Assembly (NCBI GenBank): GCA_938021445.1
Contig: CALIGR010000145.1
Coordinates: 1-6,269, forward strand
DNA from: an uncultured Candidatus Altimarinota bacterium
GTDB taxonomy: Bacteria; Patescibacteriota; Gracilibacteria; UBA4473
Reading direction: 5' to 3'
DNA length: 6,269 bases
Shown: piece by piece, positions 5,538-6,269 of the stretch
How the letters are laid out: each line of letters opens with the position of its first letter
How positions within the stretch are numbered: the first letter of the stretch is position 1
The notes under the pieces: generated by a model
Told to the model about the DNA's origin: nothing
The model's input: only the letters and a program-made list of their open reading frames with translations
Databases searched by the model: none
Program-made: the position numbers and the translations under genes

Positions 5538-6269
5538 AGTGCCTGAGTGGGTTTAGGTTTTGGTTTGAACTGACTAATTAGATTCGGTTCTGAGACATAG
5601 GTAAGCGCTTCCTCGTGACTAATTTTATCATTTTTGAGATGTTCTAAGATGGAGGTATCAAGACTTCTCATGCCGTCTTTTCCACCAGCTTGTATAGCTG
5701 AGGGGATTTGGTGGATTTCCCCGAGACGTATCATGGAGCTAACTCCAGAAGTCCCGTATAAAATTTCGGTGGCGGCCACCCGACCGCCGCCTTTTTTCTT
5801 CAAGAGTACCTGAGAGATAACGTACTTAAGTGATCCAGAGATCATCATTCGCACTGCGCCTTGTTCTCCAGCGGGAAAGACATCAACGATTCGGTTGATG
5901 GTTTTGTGGGCACTTGAGGTATGGAGGGTTCCAAAGACGAGCATTCCCATTTCAGCTGCGGTGAGAGCCAGTGAGATAGTTTCTATGTCCCGTAGCTCAC
6001 CAACTAAGACAACGTTTGGATCTTGTCTTACGGCCGCCCTTAGAGCTGCGGTAAACGACTTAGTGTGTTTCCCCACTTCACGGTGAGTAATGAGACATTT
6101 TTTAGACTCATGTACAAACTCGACTGGATCTTCGATAGTGATTATGTGTCCTTTGTTTTCCCGGTTGTATTTATCAATGATAGCCGCGAGTGTTGTAGAC
6201 TTCCCTGATCCAGTTGGCCCGGTTACGAGTACGAGGCCTTTCTTGAGGTTGGTGGTTTTATTGATAACT
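5534..6269 (-). CDS. PilT-family type IV pilus ATPase (upstream paralogue, 5' partial)
   Basis: The C-terminal 244 residues are visible and the frame runs off the right edge. The GTG at 6076 is internal, because Walker A lies upstream of it. Fragment residues: Walker A GPTGSGKST (17-25, K23), Asp box IEDPVEF (45-51), Walker B NVVLVGELRD (85-94, E91), and His box MGMLVFGTLHT (107-117), which keeps H116 but has Met109 where many PilTs have His. The block TINRIVDVFPAGEQ...ISQVLLKKKGGGRVAATEI is very PilT-like. The AIRNLIRE signature is degenerate (GVSSMIRL, 175-182). The tail ends in a Lys-Pro-rich KPKPKPTQAL absent from the other copy. It terminates at TGA inside ATGA, which also starts the downstream paralogue. 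The two copies are clearly diverged, so the duplication is old. They may form mixed or alternative motors, as PilT and PilU do elsewhere. Confidence 0.92.
   Translation of the reverse strand, partial: VINKTTNLKKGLVLVTGPTGSGKSTTLAAIIDKYNRENKGHIITIEDPVEFVHESKKCLITHREVGKHTKSFTAALRAAVRQDPNVVLVGELRDIETISLALTAAEMGMLVFGTLHTSSAHKTINRIVDVFPAGEQGAVRMMISGSLKYVISQVLLKKKGGGRVAATEILYGTSGVSSMIRLGEIHQIPSAIQAGGKDGMRSLDTSILEHLKNDKISHEEALTYVSEPNLISQFKPKPKPTQAL

Noticed and set aside
6074..6076. GTG at 6076 as the start of the upstream pilT gene
   Set aside because: The frame stays open to the window edge and encodes Walker A and the Asp box upstream of this codon, so it is internal.
1..6269. CRISPR array, tRNA or rRNA genes
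   Set aside because: No regularly spaced repeats and no tRNA- or rRNA-like sequence were seen. The gaps between genes are at most about 114 bp.

Overview
The window looks like a piece of a small-genome bacterial chromosome, most plausibly a Candidate Phyla Radiation (Patescibacteria) member or a similar lineage. This rests on the gene style: a UvrD-type helicase fused to a RecB-like nuclease, a compact UvrB, tandem short PilT ATPases and an AT-rich winged-helix/phosphoribosyltransferase fusion. It is an inference from family resemblance, not proof. TGA acts as a stop (the upstream pilT ends on TGA), so there is no sign of the recoded TGA of Gracilibacteria and Absconditabacteria.

Left half, plus strand (1-3314): a DNA-repair pair. 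First comes the C-terminal 431 residues of a UvrD/PcrA-type helicase carrying a PD-(D/E)XK nuclease domain. After a 50-bp gap comes a complete uvrB, the damage-verifying helicase of nucleotide excision repair. Right half, minus strand (read from 6269 down to 3327): two PilT-family type IV pilus ATPases overlapping by 4 bp (ATGA), the upstream one cut by the window edge. They are followed by a 346-aa protein with an N-terminal winged helix-turn-helix and a C-terminal ComF-like phosphoribosyltransferase (PRTase) domain. uvrB and this last gene converge with only 12 bp between their stop codons.

The most notable structure is a direct repeat. The last ten codons of uvrB, including the stop, recur in diverged but codon-aligned form at 4449-4478, on the far side of the wHTH-PRTase gene and 3 bp from the pilT stop. 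The simplest reading is that uvrB once converged directly on pilT. A segment of about 1.16 kb carrying the wHTH-PRTase gene then entered at the uvrB 3' end, restoring the uvrB reading frame and leaving the old end behind as a relic. The inserted gene is visibly more AT-rich than its neighbours, and its upstream region has a cluster of GTAC/ATAGT symmetric motifs that could be its operator or a recombination site.

Functionally, the repair genes and pilus genes are independent housekeeping blocks. The inserted gene combines a DNA-binding domain with a PRPP-type pocket, so it may sense a nucleotide-related ligand. ComF-type proteins are linked to natural transformation and PilT drives pilus retraction in DNA uptake, so a competence connection is possible but unproven.
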